24,071 nt of DNA from an uncultured Oscillospiraceae bacterium. GTDB taxonomy: Bacteria > Bacillota > Clostridia > Oscillospirales > Acutalibacteraceae. Under the pieces are notes generated by a model, which saw nothing but the letters and a program-made list of their open reading frames with translations, had not been told where the DNA came from and ran no database searches. A program made the position numbers and the translations under genes. The stretch spans positions 1 through 24,071 of the forward strand of contig UQQR01000022.1 in NCBI GenBank assembly GCA_900543215.1. The letters are read 5' to 3'. How positions within the stretch are numbered: the first letter of the stretch is position 1; every line of letters begins with the position of its first letter. Shown in pieces: positions 14,519-21,776 of the stretch.

Positions 14519-16102
14519 TTATTTTCCGCTGTCGCCGTAGTTTGAAAGCACACGGGCGGACGGGTCGTTTACATTACAGCCCTCCCATTCCTTGTTGGGC
14601 ATCCAGAAATCCTTTACCATTTCCGCCTGACCGGGATATTTTTCCTCGAAAATCTCACGGTACAAAAGCGATTCCTTAGTAAACGGAGCCGCAAAGGTAT
14701 ATCTTTTGCACTTCTCGGCAAATTCGGCGTCGGTATACCTTGTCTCGGCATATTCTTTGAGATAATCTACCATAGAATGGCCTACCGCATCCGAAAAAGC
14801 CGCCTTTTCACGCATCAGTATATCGTAGGGCAGATAATCTCCCTCAAACGCATGGCGCAAGAGGTATTTGCCTTTGTTATATTTATTCATTTTCATTTCG
14901 GGATCAATGCTCATCACATATTTCACAAAATCAAGATCGCCGAACGGAACGCGCGCCTCAAGTGAATTTACGGAAATACATCTGTCGGCACGGAGAACAT
15001 CATACATATGAAGCTCTCTTACACGCTTTTGCGATTCCTTTTGGAATTCCCCGGCATTCGGCGCAAAATCGGTATATTTGTAGCCAAACAGCTCGTCTGA
15101 AATTTCACCCGTCATAAGCACACGGATATCGGTTGTTTCGTGTATTGCCTTACAAATAAGATACATACCGATACTCGCCCTTATTGTGGTTATATCGTAG
15201 GTTCCCAAAATGCCTATAACCTCGGGGAGCGCCTTTAATACATCATCTTTTGTAATAATTATCTCACGGTGATCAGAGCCTATATAATCTGCTACTTCCT
15301 TTGCGTATTTAAGATCTATGGCGTCGGTGCTCATACCTATCGCAAAGGTTTTTATCGGATTTTTAAGCAGCTTTGCGGAAATTGCACAAACAAGTGAGGA
15401 ATCAAGTCCGCCGCTCAGTAAAAATCCGAGCGGTGCGTCGGCGTCAAGCCGTTTTTCTACACCCTTTACAAGCTTATCGTGTATATTTTTGCACACAGTT
15501 TCAAGGTCATCTGTGCAGACCTTATCAACCGCCGCTATATCGTTATAGCATATAAACTTGCCGTCCTTATAATAGTGTCCGGGCGGAAACGGCATTATTT
15601 TACCGACAAGTCCCACAAGGTTTTTGGGTTCCGAGGCAAATACAGGCTTGCCGTCCTTATCAAGTCCGTAGTAAAGCGGACGGATACCGATGGGGTCACG
15701 GGCGGCTATAAGCTCGTTTTTGCCGCCGTCATATATTATCAACGCAAATTCGGCGTCAAGCATTTTAAACATATCCGTACCGTAAAGCTCGTAAAGCGGC
15801 AAAAGTATTTCGCAATCCGACTCGCTTTCGAAGGTATAGCCGCGTTTTATCAGGTCTTCTTTTATGGGACGGAAACCATAAATCTCACCGTTGCACACCA
15901 ATTTATTATTCTTATAGGAAAACGGCTGCATACCCTTGTCGGTAAGCCCCATTATAGCAAGACGGTGAAATCCCATAAAGCCGTTATTATTAAGCTCCTC
16001 GATTCTTGACATATCAGGACCTCTTGATACTGTCATGTCAAATCCGAGCTTAAATTCCTCTTTCGGAATACGGCTTCCGATATATCCCATAATAGAACAC
16101 AT
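14519..16102 (-). CDS. asnB: Glutamine-hydrolysing asparagine synthetase B
   Basis: 527 residues. Makes asparagine from aspartate and ATP using ammonia cut from glutamine. The N-terminal class II glutaminase (1 to about 190) starts with the catalytic Cys2 and has SRGPD at 26-30, FHRLAIMG near 45 and CNGEIYG near 70. The C-terminal synthetase has the ATP loop LLSGGLDSS at 228-236, ETYD-like TYDITTIRAS and the TGEISDELFG segment. Overall similarity is to the short E. coli AsnB type. GAGGG lies before the ATG. It follows the Amt-PII gene by 79 bases with a hairpin between and no obvious promoter, so it is probably the third gene of the glnN-amt-asnB unit. Confidence 0.94.
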   Translation of the reverse strand: MCSIMGYIGSRIPKEEFKLGFDMTVSRGPDMSRIEELNNNGFMGFHRLAIMGLTDKGMQPFSYKNNKLVCNGEIYGFRPIKEDLIKRGYTFESESDCEILLPLYELYGTDMFKMLDAEFALIIYDGGKNELIAARDPIGIRPLYYGLDKDGKPVFASEPKNLVGLVGKIMPFPPGHYYKDGKFICYNDIAAVDKVCTDDLETVCKNIHDKLVKGVEKRLDADAPLGFLLSGGLDSSLVCAISAKLLKNPIKTFAIGMSTDAIDLKYAKEVADYIGSDHREIIITKDDVLKALPEVIGILGTYDITTIRASIGMYLICKAIHETTDIRVLMTGEISDELFGYKYTDFAPNAGEFQKESQKRVRELHMYDVLRADRCISVNSLEARVPFGDLDFVKYVMSIDPEMKMNKYNKGKYLLRHAFEGDYLPYDILMREKAAFSDAVGHSMVDYLKEYAETRYTDAEFAEKCKRYTFAAPFTKESLLYREIFEEKYPGQAEMVKDFWMPNKEWEGCNVNDPSARVLSNYGDSGK

Positions 16103-16139
16103 AAATTTTCCCTCATTTCAGTATTTTTAAATGCGCAAA

Positions 16140-16163
16140 GGCTTCCCGAATATTCGGGAAGCT
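16140..16163 (-). terminator. Hairpin between the Amt-PII gene and asnB
   Basis: An 11-bp perfect inverted repeat (GCTTCCCGAAT / ATTCGGGAAGC, 16141-16162) extended by a wobble pair. On the minus strand the following bases (CTTTGCGCATTTAAAA) are a poor T tract, so it is at most a partial terminator or an RNA-processing or stability hairpin. A smaller GAAA-loop hairpin (AAGCGAAAGCTT) overlaps its 5' arm. Confidence 0.5.
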
Positions 16164-16181
16164 TTCGCTTTTTATAAATTA

Positions 16182-17969
16182 TCAGAACTGCTCTACATCC
16201 TGAAGTGCGTCATAGCCCTCTTCGCCGGTACGAACCTTTACAACATTTTCAACATCGTAAACAAATATCTTGCCGTCGCCTATATGGCCGGTGTAAAGCA
16301 CCTTTTTGGCAGTGGCGATAACCTGTGAAACAGGAACCTTTGCAACCACGATATCAACCTGAATCTTAGGCAAGAGCGAGGTTTCAACAAGTGCGCCTCT
16401 GTAATATTCGGGTTTGCCCTTTTGAACGCCGCAGCCCATAACATGGCTTACGGTCATACCCGTAATTCCTATGCCGACCATTGCGTTTTTAAGGCTTTCA
16501 AGCTTTGATCCCTTGCAGACGATTTCAACCTTTGTAATCTTTTCTCCGTCTGCCTTAGGCGCAATATCCGAGGCAACCTTGGGCATTTCCTTAACCTCAA
16601 CTGCCTCCGCAACAGGTGTGTCGCCTGTAACAACGGGTTCTTCGCCCTCGTCGATATATTCGGGAAGCATTGCGATTCCGGCATATGCGCTCTGTAAGCC
16701 GTGCTCCTTAACATCAAGGCCTTCCATCTCTTCCTCACGGGAAACACGAAGTCCGAATATTTTTTTGATAATAAGGAACGAAATGGTAATTGTAACAGCT
16801 GTCCAAGCGGCTGTTGAGAACATACCGAGTAATTGGAGACCTAATTGCTTAAAGCCGCCGCCGTAGAAAAGTCCCTCGTCGGCGATTTGGTTAGCGCCGA
16901 AGGTTGTACCGTCGCCGAAGCCGCGGGCGAATGCCGGAGCGGATTTAGTAGCAAAAAGTCCTACCGAAATTGTACCCCAGATACCGTTGCAGAAGTGAAC
17001 CGCAACAGCGCCTACCGGGTCGTCAACATGAAGCTTGTAATCAAGGAACCAAACACCGAATACCACTATAAGTCCCGAAACGGTGCCTATTACTATCGCA
17101 CCGAATGCGTCGCAGACATCGCAGGGAGCGGTAATCGCGACAAGACCCGCAAGCGAAGCGTTAAGGCACATTGAAACATCGGGTTTTCCGTACTTAATCC
17201 AAGTAAATATCATTGCGACAACCGTAGCAACAGACGGAGCTATTGTTGTGGTAACGAAAATTGAACCCATTTCATCAATAGATGTAGCGGCGGCACCGTT
17301 AAATCCGTACCAACCGAGCCAAAGAATGAATACGCCCAGACATCCGATAGGAAGGTTGTGACCCGGGAAAGCGTTTACCTTCGTAACCTTTCCGTCCTTG
17401 TTCCTTACAAACTTTCCTATACGGGGACCAACCATAGCGGCGCCAATCAAAGCGCAGATACCGCCGACCATATGTATGCAGTTTGAACCGGCAAAATCGT
17501 GGAAGCCGAGCTTAGCAAGCCAGCCGCCGCCCCATGTCCAGTGGGCCTCAACCGGATATATAACCGCCGAGATAACCGCCGAATAAACGCAGTAAGAAAG
17601 GAATTTCGTTCTTTCAGCCATAGAACCCGAAACTATTGTTGCGGTGGTGGCGCAGAACACAAGGTTGAACACGAAGTTTGCCCAGTCGAAATTTGCATAA
17701 TCGGTGAAAATATCAAATCCGGGCTTACCTATAATACCTACAAGGTCTTCACCCAAAAAGATACCAAAACCGATAAGAATAAACATCACAGTACCGATAC
17801 AGAAGTCCATAAGGTTCTTCATCAGTATATTTCCGGCGTTCTTCGCTCTGGTAAAGCCCGTCTCTACCATCGCAAAGCCCGCCTGCATCCAAAACACAAA
17901 GGCTGCGCCGATCAAAAACCATACGCCGTAGACTTCACTGTGTATGGCGTCATAAATTGCTTGACTCAT
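16182..17969 (-). CDS. Ammonium channel Amt fused to a C-terminal PII domain
   Basis: 595 residues, where Amt alone is about 400-450. Residues 1 to about 410 are an Amt channel with eleven membrane helices, no signal peptide, the twin pore histidines His166 (CIHMVGG) and His325 (VHFCNG), and AERTKF near 119-124. An acidic, proline-containing linker spans about 420-476. Residues 477 to about 590 form a complete PII signalling domain: the T-loop GCGVQKGKPEYYRG at 512-525 with Tyr523 where PII is uridylylated in proteobacteria, and the C-terminal TGHIGDGKIFVYDVENVVKVRTGEEG. PII normally plugs Amt in trans when nitrogen is plentiful; here the plug is built in. AAGGGA precedes the ATG. It lies 28 bases after glnN, in the same operon. 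Confidence 0.95.
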   Translation of the reverse strand: MSQAIYDAIHSEVYGVWFLIGAAFVFWMQAGFAMVETGFTRAKNAGNILMKNLMDFCIGTVMFILIGFGIFLGEDLVGIIGKPGFDIFTDYANFDWANFVFNLVFCATTATIVSGSMAERTKFLSYCVYSAVISAVIYPVEAHWTWGGGWLAKLGFHDFAGSNCIHMVGGICALIGAAMVGPRIGKFVRNKDGKVTKVNAFPGHNLPIGCLGVFILWLGWYGFNGAAATSIDEMGSIFVTTTIAPSVATVVAMIFTWIKYGKPDVSMCLNASLAGLVAITAPCDVCDAFGAIVIGTVSGLIVVFGVWFLDYKLHVDDPVGAVAVHFCNGIWGTISVGLFATKSAPAFARGFGDGTTFGANQIADEGLFYGGGFKQLGLQLLGMFSTAAWTAVTITISFLIIKKIFGLRVSREEEMEGLDVKEHGLQSAYAGIAMLPEYIDEGEEPVVTGDTPVAEAVEVKEMPKVASDIAPKADGEKITKVEIVCKGSKLESLKNAMVGIGITGMTVSHVMGCGVQKGKPEYYRGALVETSLLPKIQVDIVVAKVPVSQVIATAKKVLYTGHIGDGKIFVYDVENVVKVRTGEEGYDALQDVEQF

Positions 17970-17997
17970 ATAAATAATCCCTTAAAAATTTTTAAAA

Positions 17998-20088
17998 TTA
18001 TTTTACGCTGAAAAGCATTTCCCCGTAGGACGGATACGGCCAATCGGTTGCCGGAACGAGTGTTTCAAGCTCGTCAACTGTAATTCTCAGCTCGCTCATT
18101 GCCGCAAAAACAATGTCCTTATAATACTTCGAAAGCTCTGTGGTATCGCTTATCTCCTTTGCCTTTACAACCGCTTTTTCAAGCTTTTCGGTCTTCTTGT
18201 AAGCCGAAGCGTTAAGACGGCTTACCTTTGCCAAAAGCTCTTTTTCATAGCTTGCATCTATATCGCCGCACGCCGCCTTTGCGATAACGGTGTCTGAAAG
18301 CTCATGAGAATATTTGCTTACCGCGGGAAGGATATCCTTCTTAGCCATATCTATCATTGTAAGCGCTTCTATATTTATTATCTTGCAGTAGTTTTCCGAA
18401 AGAATTTCGTATCTTGCTCTCATTTCGGTTTCGGAGTAAACCTTATGCGAAATAAAGAGCTTCAAATTCTTTTCGTGTAAGGAATACGGCAAACAATCCG
18501 GTGTGGTACGGAGATTTAAAAGTCCTCTCTTTTCAGCCTCCGCAATCCACTTGTCATCATAACCGTTGCCGTTGAATATAATGCGCTTATGCTCCGTAAT
18601 GGTCTTTTTGATAAGCTCGTGGAGCGCCTCCTCGAAATCTCCGGCGCCCTCAAGCGTATCGGCAAATTCCTTTAACTCTTCCGCAACCGCCGTATTAAGA
18701 ACCACATTGGTGCAGGATACGGAAGAGGAGGAGCCTAACATTCTGAATTCGAATTTGTTTCCGGTAAACGCAAACGGCGAGGTTCTGTTACGGTCTGTCG
18801 AGTCTTTGGGGAACTTAGGAAGCGTATGTACGCCTATCTTCAAAAGCTCCTTTTCCTTTCCGCCGTAGGGCTTATCCTTTTCGATAGCCTCAAGAATTTC
18901 GGTAAGCTCAGTGCCGAGGAACATTGAAACCACTGCCGGAGGGGCTTCGTTAGCACCGAGTCTGTGGTCGTTTCCGGCTGACGCTACGGATACTCTTAAC
19001 ATATCCTGATATTCGTCTACCGCCTTGATAACAGCGCAAAGGAATGTTAAGAACTGTGCGTTTTCATACGGTGTGTCACCCGGATTTAAAAGGTTTACGC
19101 CGGTATCGGTTGTTAGCGACCAGTTGTTGTGCTTACCGCTTCCGTTTACTCCTGCAAACGGCTTTTCGTGCAGCAGGCAAACCATATGGTGCTTTTTAGC
19201 AACCTTCTGCATTATTTCCATTGTAAGCTGGTTGTGATCCGCCGCAATATTTGTGGTAGTAAAAATCGGCGCTAACTCATGCTGTGCGGGAGCAACCTCG
19301 TTATGCTCGGTCTTTGCGAGAATTCCGAGCTTCCAAAGCTCTTCGTTAAGGTCCTTCATAAACCCCTGAACTCTCGGCTTTATAATTCCGAAATAATGGT
19401 CTTCAAGCTCCTGACCCTTAGGCGGCTTCGCACCGAAAAGGGTTCTTCCGGTATAAATAAGGTCCTTTCTCTTGTTGTAAACATCCTCGTCTATAAGGAA
19501 ATATTCCTGTTCGGGTCCTACCGTTGTTTTTACCGACTTTACATCGGAATTTCCGAAAAGCTTTAAAACACGCAGTGCCTGTTTATTGATTGCCTGCATA
19601 CTGCGCAGAAGCGGAGTTTTTTTATCAAGCGCCTCGCCGCCGTAGGAGCAGAACGCTGTGGGGATGCACAAAACGCCGTCCTTTATAAACGCATAAGAGG
19701 TCGGGTCCCATGCCGTATATCCTCTTGCCTCAAATGTCGCGCGCAAGCCGCCCGACGGGAAAGAAGACGCGTCCGGTTCGCCCTGTATAAGCTCCTTACC
19801 CGAAAACTCCATTATAACCTTTCCGTCCTTGGTGGGGGAAATAAAGCTGTCGTGCTTTTCCGCCGAAAGTCCCGAAAGCGGCTGGAACCAGTGGGTAAAA
19901 TGTGTGGCTCCCTTTTCAATAGCCCAATCCTTCATTGCGTTCGCAACAACCGTTGCCGCGTTCGGGTCAAGCGAACGGCCGTCCTTGATCGTGCGCTGCA
20001 AAGCTTTGTAGGTTTCCTTAGGTAAGCGTTGCTGCATAACACTGTCGTTAAAAACATTGCTTGCAAAAATTTCGTTCATACTGCTCAT
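17998..20088 (-). CDS. glnN: Glutamine synthetase type III
   Basis: 696 residues, normal for GSIII, which makes glutamine from glutamate, ammonium and ATP. Motifs: GPEQEYFLID at 191-200, KTEHNEVAPAQHELAP at 259-274 and VNGSGKHNNWS at 314-324. ATG 20088 was chosen because GAGG lies about 9 bases upstream; a longer frame begins at TTG 20127 but runs into the leader hairpin. The roughly 160-base leader holds two terminator hairpins and two ANTAR-type hairpins, so expression is probably set by antitermination. First gene of glnN-amt/PII-asnB. Confidence 0.96.
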   Translation of the reverse strand: MSSMNEIFASNVFNDSVMQQRLPKETYKALQRTIKDGRSLDPNAATVVANAMKDWAIEKGATHFTHWFQPLSGLSAEKHDSFISPTKDGKVIMEFSGKELIQGEPDASSFPSGGLRATFEARGYTAWDPTSYAFIKDGVLCIPTAFCSYGGEALDKKTPLLRSMQAINKQALRVLKLFGNSDVKSVKTTVGPEQEYFLIDEDVYNKRKDLIYTGRTLFGAKPPKGQELEDHYFGIIKPRVQGFMKDLNEELWKLGILAKTEHNEVAPAQHELAPIFTTTNIAADHNQLTMEIMQKVAKKHHMVCLLHEKPFAGVNGSGKHNNWSLTTDTGVNLLNPGDTPYENAQFLTFLCAVIKAVDEYQDMLRVSVASAGNDHRLGANEAPPAVVSMFLGTELTEILEAIEKDKPYGGKEKELLKIGVHTLPKFPKDSTDRNRTSPFAFTGNKFEFRMLGSSSSVSCTNVVLNTAVAEELKEFADTLEGAGDFEEALHELIKKTITEHKRIIFNGNGYDDKWIAEAEKRGLLNLRTTPDCLPYSLHEKNLKLFISHKVYSETEMRARYEILSENYCKIINIEALTMIDMAKKDILPAVSKYSHELSDTVIAKAACGDIDASYEKELLAKVSRLNASAYKKTEKLEKAVVKAKEISDTTELSKYYKDIVFAAMSELRITVDELETLVPATDWPYPSYGEMLFSVK

Positions 20089-20104
20089 AACAACAACCTC
20101 TTTC

Positions 20105-20174
20105 TTTTTAAACAAATAAAGCGGCAACGGCGCCGTGGGACAAGTGTCCCTTTGCGACGCCGTTGCCGCTTTAT
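20105..20174 (-). terminator. Second leader terminator of glnN
   Basis: A 17-bp perfect stem: 20174-20158 pairs with 20132-20116 (arm ATAAAGCGGCAACGGCG). The loop contains a smaller GGGAC/GTCCC hairpin. On the minus strand it is followed by a T-rich tail (TTTATTTGTTT). It lies between the promoter and the ribosome site, as an attenuator would. Confidence 0.72.
20154..20169 (-). promoter_or_regulatory. ANTAR-target hairpin 2 in the glnN leader
   Basis: On the minus strand: GCGGC-AACGGC-GTCGC, a 5-bp stem (one G-U) with a six-base loop having A at position 1 and G at position 4. It shares bases 20158-20169 with the 5' arm of the second leader terminator, so the two cannot form together. This is the layout of ANTAR antitermination sites. 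Confidence 0.68.
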
Positions 20175-20191
20175 CTGTTTTTATGAAATTT

Positions 20192-20244
20192 AAAAAAATA
20201 AAAACGGCAGACAGGTAGAAGAACTACCGACGCCTTTGCCGTTT
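20192..20244 (-). terminator. First leader terminator of glnN
   Basis: On the minus strand: AAACGGCA (20244-20237) pairs with TGCCGTTT (20209-20202). An inner GGTAG/CTACC stem (20228-20224 with 20218-20214) lies between them, and the T run TTTTTATTTTTTT follows. It is an intrinsic terminator in the leader close to the start of the glnN transcript. Confidence 0.8.
20228..20241 (-). promoter_or_regulatory. ANTAR-target hairpin 1 in the glnN leader
   Basis: On the minus strand: CGGC-AAAGGC-GTCG, a 4-bp stem (one G-U) with a six-base loop having A at position 1 and G at position 4. Its 5' arm lies inside the 5' arm of the first leader terminator, so forming it would block that terminator. It lies 58 bases upstream of the second ANTAR-type hairpin. 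Confidence 0.62.
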
Positions 20245-20254
20245 CAACGCAATT

Positions 20255-20283
20255 ATTCTACCCCCGCAGTCACGATTTGTCAA
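20255..20283 (-). promoter_or_regulatory. Sigma-A promoter of the glnN-amt/PII-asnB unit
   Basis: On the minus strand: TTGACA (20283-20278), 17 bases, TAGAAT (20260-20255). Transcription should start near 20248, giving a leader of about 160 bases before the glnN ATG. Confidence 0.82.
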
Positions 20284-20324
20284 GCGAAAAAATGCTTTTT
20301 TCATTATTTTTTTATTTTGCGGCT

Positions 20325-20349
20325 TTTCACAAAATTTTGTAAAGTGAAA
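20325..20349. promoter_or_regulatory. Nested inverted repeats between the two divergent nitrogen promoters
   Basis: TTTCAC (20325-20330) and GTGAAA (20344-20349) flank a palindrome ACAAAATTTTGT (20329-20340). This lies in the 141-base AT-rich stretch between the divergent -35 boxes and could be a regulator's site or simply AT-rich promoter-region sequence. The rest of 20284-20424 shows nothing else I can name. Confidence 0.3.
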
Positions 20350-20424
20350 TTGTATATTAGGATTACAAAATTAGTTTGTGACCGTTATGCGTGCCTTAAA
20401 ATCAAATTTAAGAGAACAACCCAC

Positions 20425-20453
20425 TTGACAAGCGGCAGCTTTATACTTATAAT
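20425..20453 (+). promoter_or_regulatory. Sigma-A promoter of the type I glutamine synthetase unit
   Basis: TTGACA at 20425-20430, exactly 17 bases, TATAAT at 20448-20453: a perfect consensus. Transcription should start near 20460, giving a leader of about 97 bases. Confidence 0.9.
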
Positions 20454-20469
20454 ATATAAGTAAATTTCA

Positions 20470-20483
20470 GAGCAACGGCGTTC
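20470..20483 (+). promoter_or_regulatory. ANTAR-target hairpin in the type I GS leader
   Basis: GAGC-AACGGC-GTTC, a 4-bp stem (one G-U) with a six-base loop having A at position 1 and G at position 4. The loop is identical to that of hairpin 2 in the glnN leader. Bases 20478-20483 are shared with the 5' arm of the terminator that follows, so the two structures exclude each other. Confidence 0.68.
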
Positions 20484-20541
20484 GGTGATGTCAGGGGGCT
20501 TCGGTCCCCTTTAAGGCATCGGCGGACGCTTTTATTATTTG
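20478..20541 (+). terminator. Leader terminator of the type I GS unit
   Basis: A 15-base outer stem (20478-20492 with 20515-20529, one mismatch and some G-U pairs) encloses an inner 7-bp UUCG-capped hairpin (20493-20510) and is followed by TTTTATTATTT. It lies between the promoter and the AAGGAGG ribosome site, so transcription would stop before the gene unless the terminator is prevented from forming. Confidence 0.8.
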
Positions 20542-20556
20542 TAAGGAGGAACGGCA

Positions 20557-21759
20557 ATGTATTCATATGATGAGGTTATGACCTTCGTTGAGGAAGAGGA
20601 TGTAAAGTTTATAAGGCTTGCCTTTTGCGATGTTCACGGCAGACAGAAAAACATTTCGATAATGCCGTCGGAGCTTAAGAGGGCGTTTACGGAAGGAATA
20701 TCCTTTGATGCCTCCGCAGTACCGGGCTTCGGCAATGTGGTTAAGTCGGATTTGTTTCTTCATCCCGACCCGTCAACCCTTTCCGTACTTCCGTGGCGGC
20801 CGTCCAACGGCAGGGTTATAAGAATGTTCTGCGACATAAAATATCCCGACGGAACCCGTTTTGAAAAGGACGGCAGGTATATTTTAAAAAATGCGGTTGA
20901 ATATGCCAAATCCTTAGGTGTCTCCTGCTATTTCGGCGCTGAATTTGAATTTTACCTTTTTAATCTTGACGATAACGGAAATCCGACAGGTGAGACCTTT
21001 GATAAGGCAGGCTATATGGATATAGCGCCTGACGATAAGGGCGAAAATGTGCGCCGCGAAATATGTTTTAATCTCCTAGAGATGGGAATTTCGCCCGAAA
21101 GCTCGCATCACGAAGAAGGCCCGGGTCAAAACGAAATAGATTTTAAATACGGCGCTCCGCTTACCGCCGCCGATAATGCCGTAACATTCAAATCAGTCGT
21201 ACAGACAATAGCACGCCGCAACGGTCTTTACGCCGATTTTTCACCAAAGCCCTTAATGCATGAAAGCGGCAACGGCTTACACATAAATGTTTCGGTTAAA
21301 TCCAAAAGCGGCAAGGATCTGACCGACAGCTTTATGGCAGGCGTTTTGGATCATATTGTGGAAATGACGGCGTTTTTAAACCCCGTAAAGGAGTCTTACA
21401 AAAGACTGGGCGAGAAAAAGGCACCTAAATATGTAACCTGGTCGCCCGAAAACCGTTCCCAGCTTATAAGGATTCCTGCGGTAAAATCCGAAGCGAACCG
21501 CCGAATAGAGCTTCGCTCGCCCGACCCGTGCGCCAATCCGTATATCGCCTATGCGCTGATTATCTATGCAGGGCTTGACGGTATAAAACGCGGTCTTGTA
21601 CCGGAGGAGCCTAACAACGCCGATTTGTTCACCGCGGAAAATGTTGTTACAGACGGTCTTGTAAGTCTTCCCGATACGGTTGAAAAAGCAAAAAGCATTG
21701 CGCTACACAGCGAATTTATAAAGGAAGTCTTGCCTTTAGGCTATACGGAAAACATTTAA
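20557..21759 (+). CDS. Type I glutamine synthetase, compact variant
   Basis: 400 residues, shorter than the usual 440-470 of GSI. Metal-site residues are kept: Glu129 and Glu131 (GAEFEF), Glu186 (HHEEGPGQ), Glu193, His242 (GNGLH) and Glu318 (RIELRS). The NRSxLIRIP motif is at 299-307. Oddities against B. subtilis GlnA, compared from memory: the flap Glu just before AP-x-Y is Lys288; the feedback-site Arg62 position is Asn60; and the last 25-30 residues, including the C-terminal helix that links the two hexamer rings, are absent. It may be a modified enzyme or a glutamine sensor. AAGGAGG precedes the ATG. First gene of a unit with the ANTAR regulator and pyrG, behind an attenuator. Confidence 0.88.
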   Translation: MYSYDEVMTFVEEEDVKFIRLAFCDVHGRQKNISIMPSELKRAFTEGISFDASAVPGFGNVVKSDLFLHPDPSTLSVLPWRPSNGRVIRMFCDIKYPDGTRFEKDGRYILKNAVEYAKSLGVSCYFGAEFEFYLFNLDDNGNPTGETFDKAGYMDIAPDDKGENVRREICFNLLEMGISPESSHHEEGPGQNEIDFKYGAPLTAADNAVTFKSVVQTIARRNGLYADFSPKPLMHESGNGLHINVSVKSKSGKDLTDSFMAGVLDHIVEMTAFLNPVKESYKRLGEKKAPKYVTWSPENRSQLIRIPAVKSEANRRIELRSPDPCANPYIAYALIIYAGLDGIKRGLVPEEPNNADLFTAENVVTDGLVSLPDTVEKAKSIALHSEFIKEVLPLGYTENI

Positions 21760-21776
21760 ATCACGGGGGGATAACG

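Noticed and set aside
20089..20127. Start of glnN at TTG 20127
   Set aside because: The added residues overlap the leader terminator and ribosome site; ATG 20088 has GAGG at a proper distance and gives the usual GSIII length.
20460..20556. A glutamine riboswitch (glnA RNA motif) in the type I GS leader
   Set aside because: The conserved GGAAGUAGG-like core is not present; the leader is better explained by a terminator overlapping a hexaloop hairpin.
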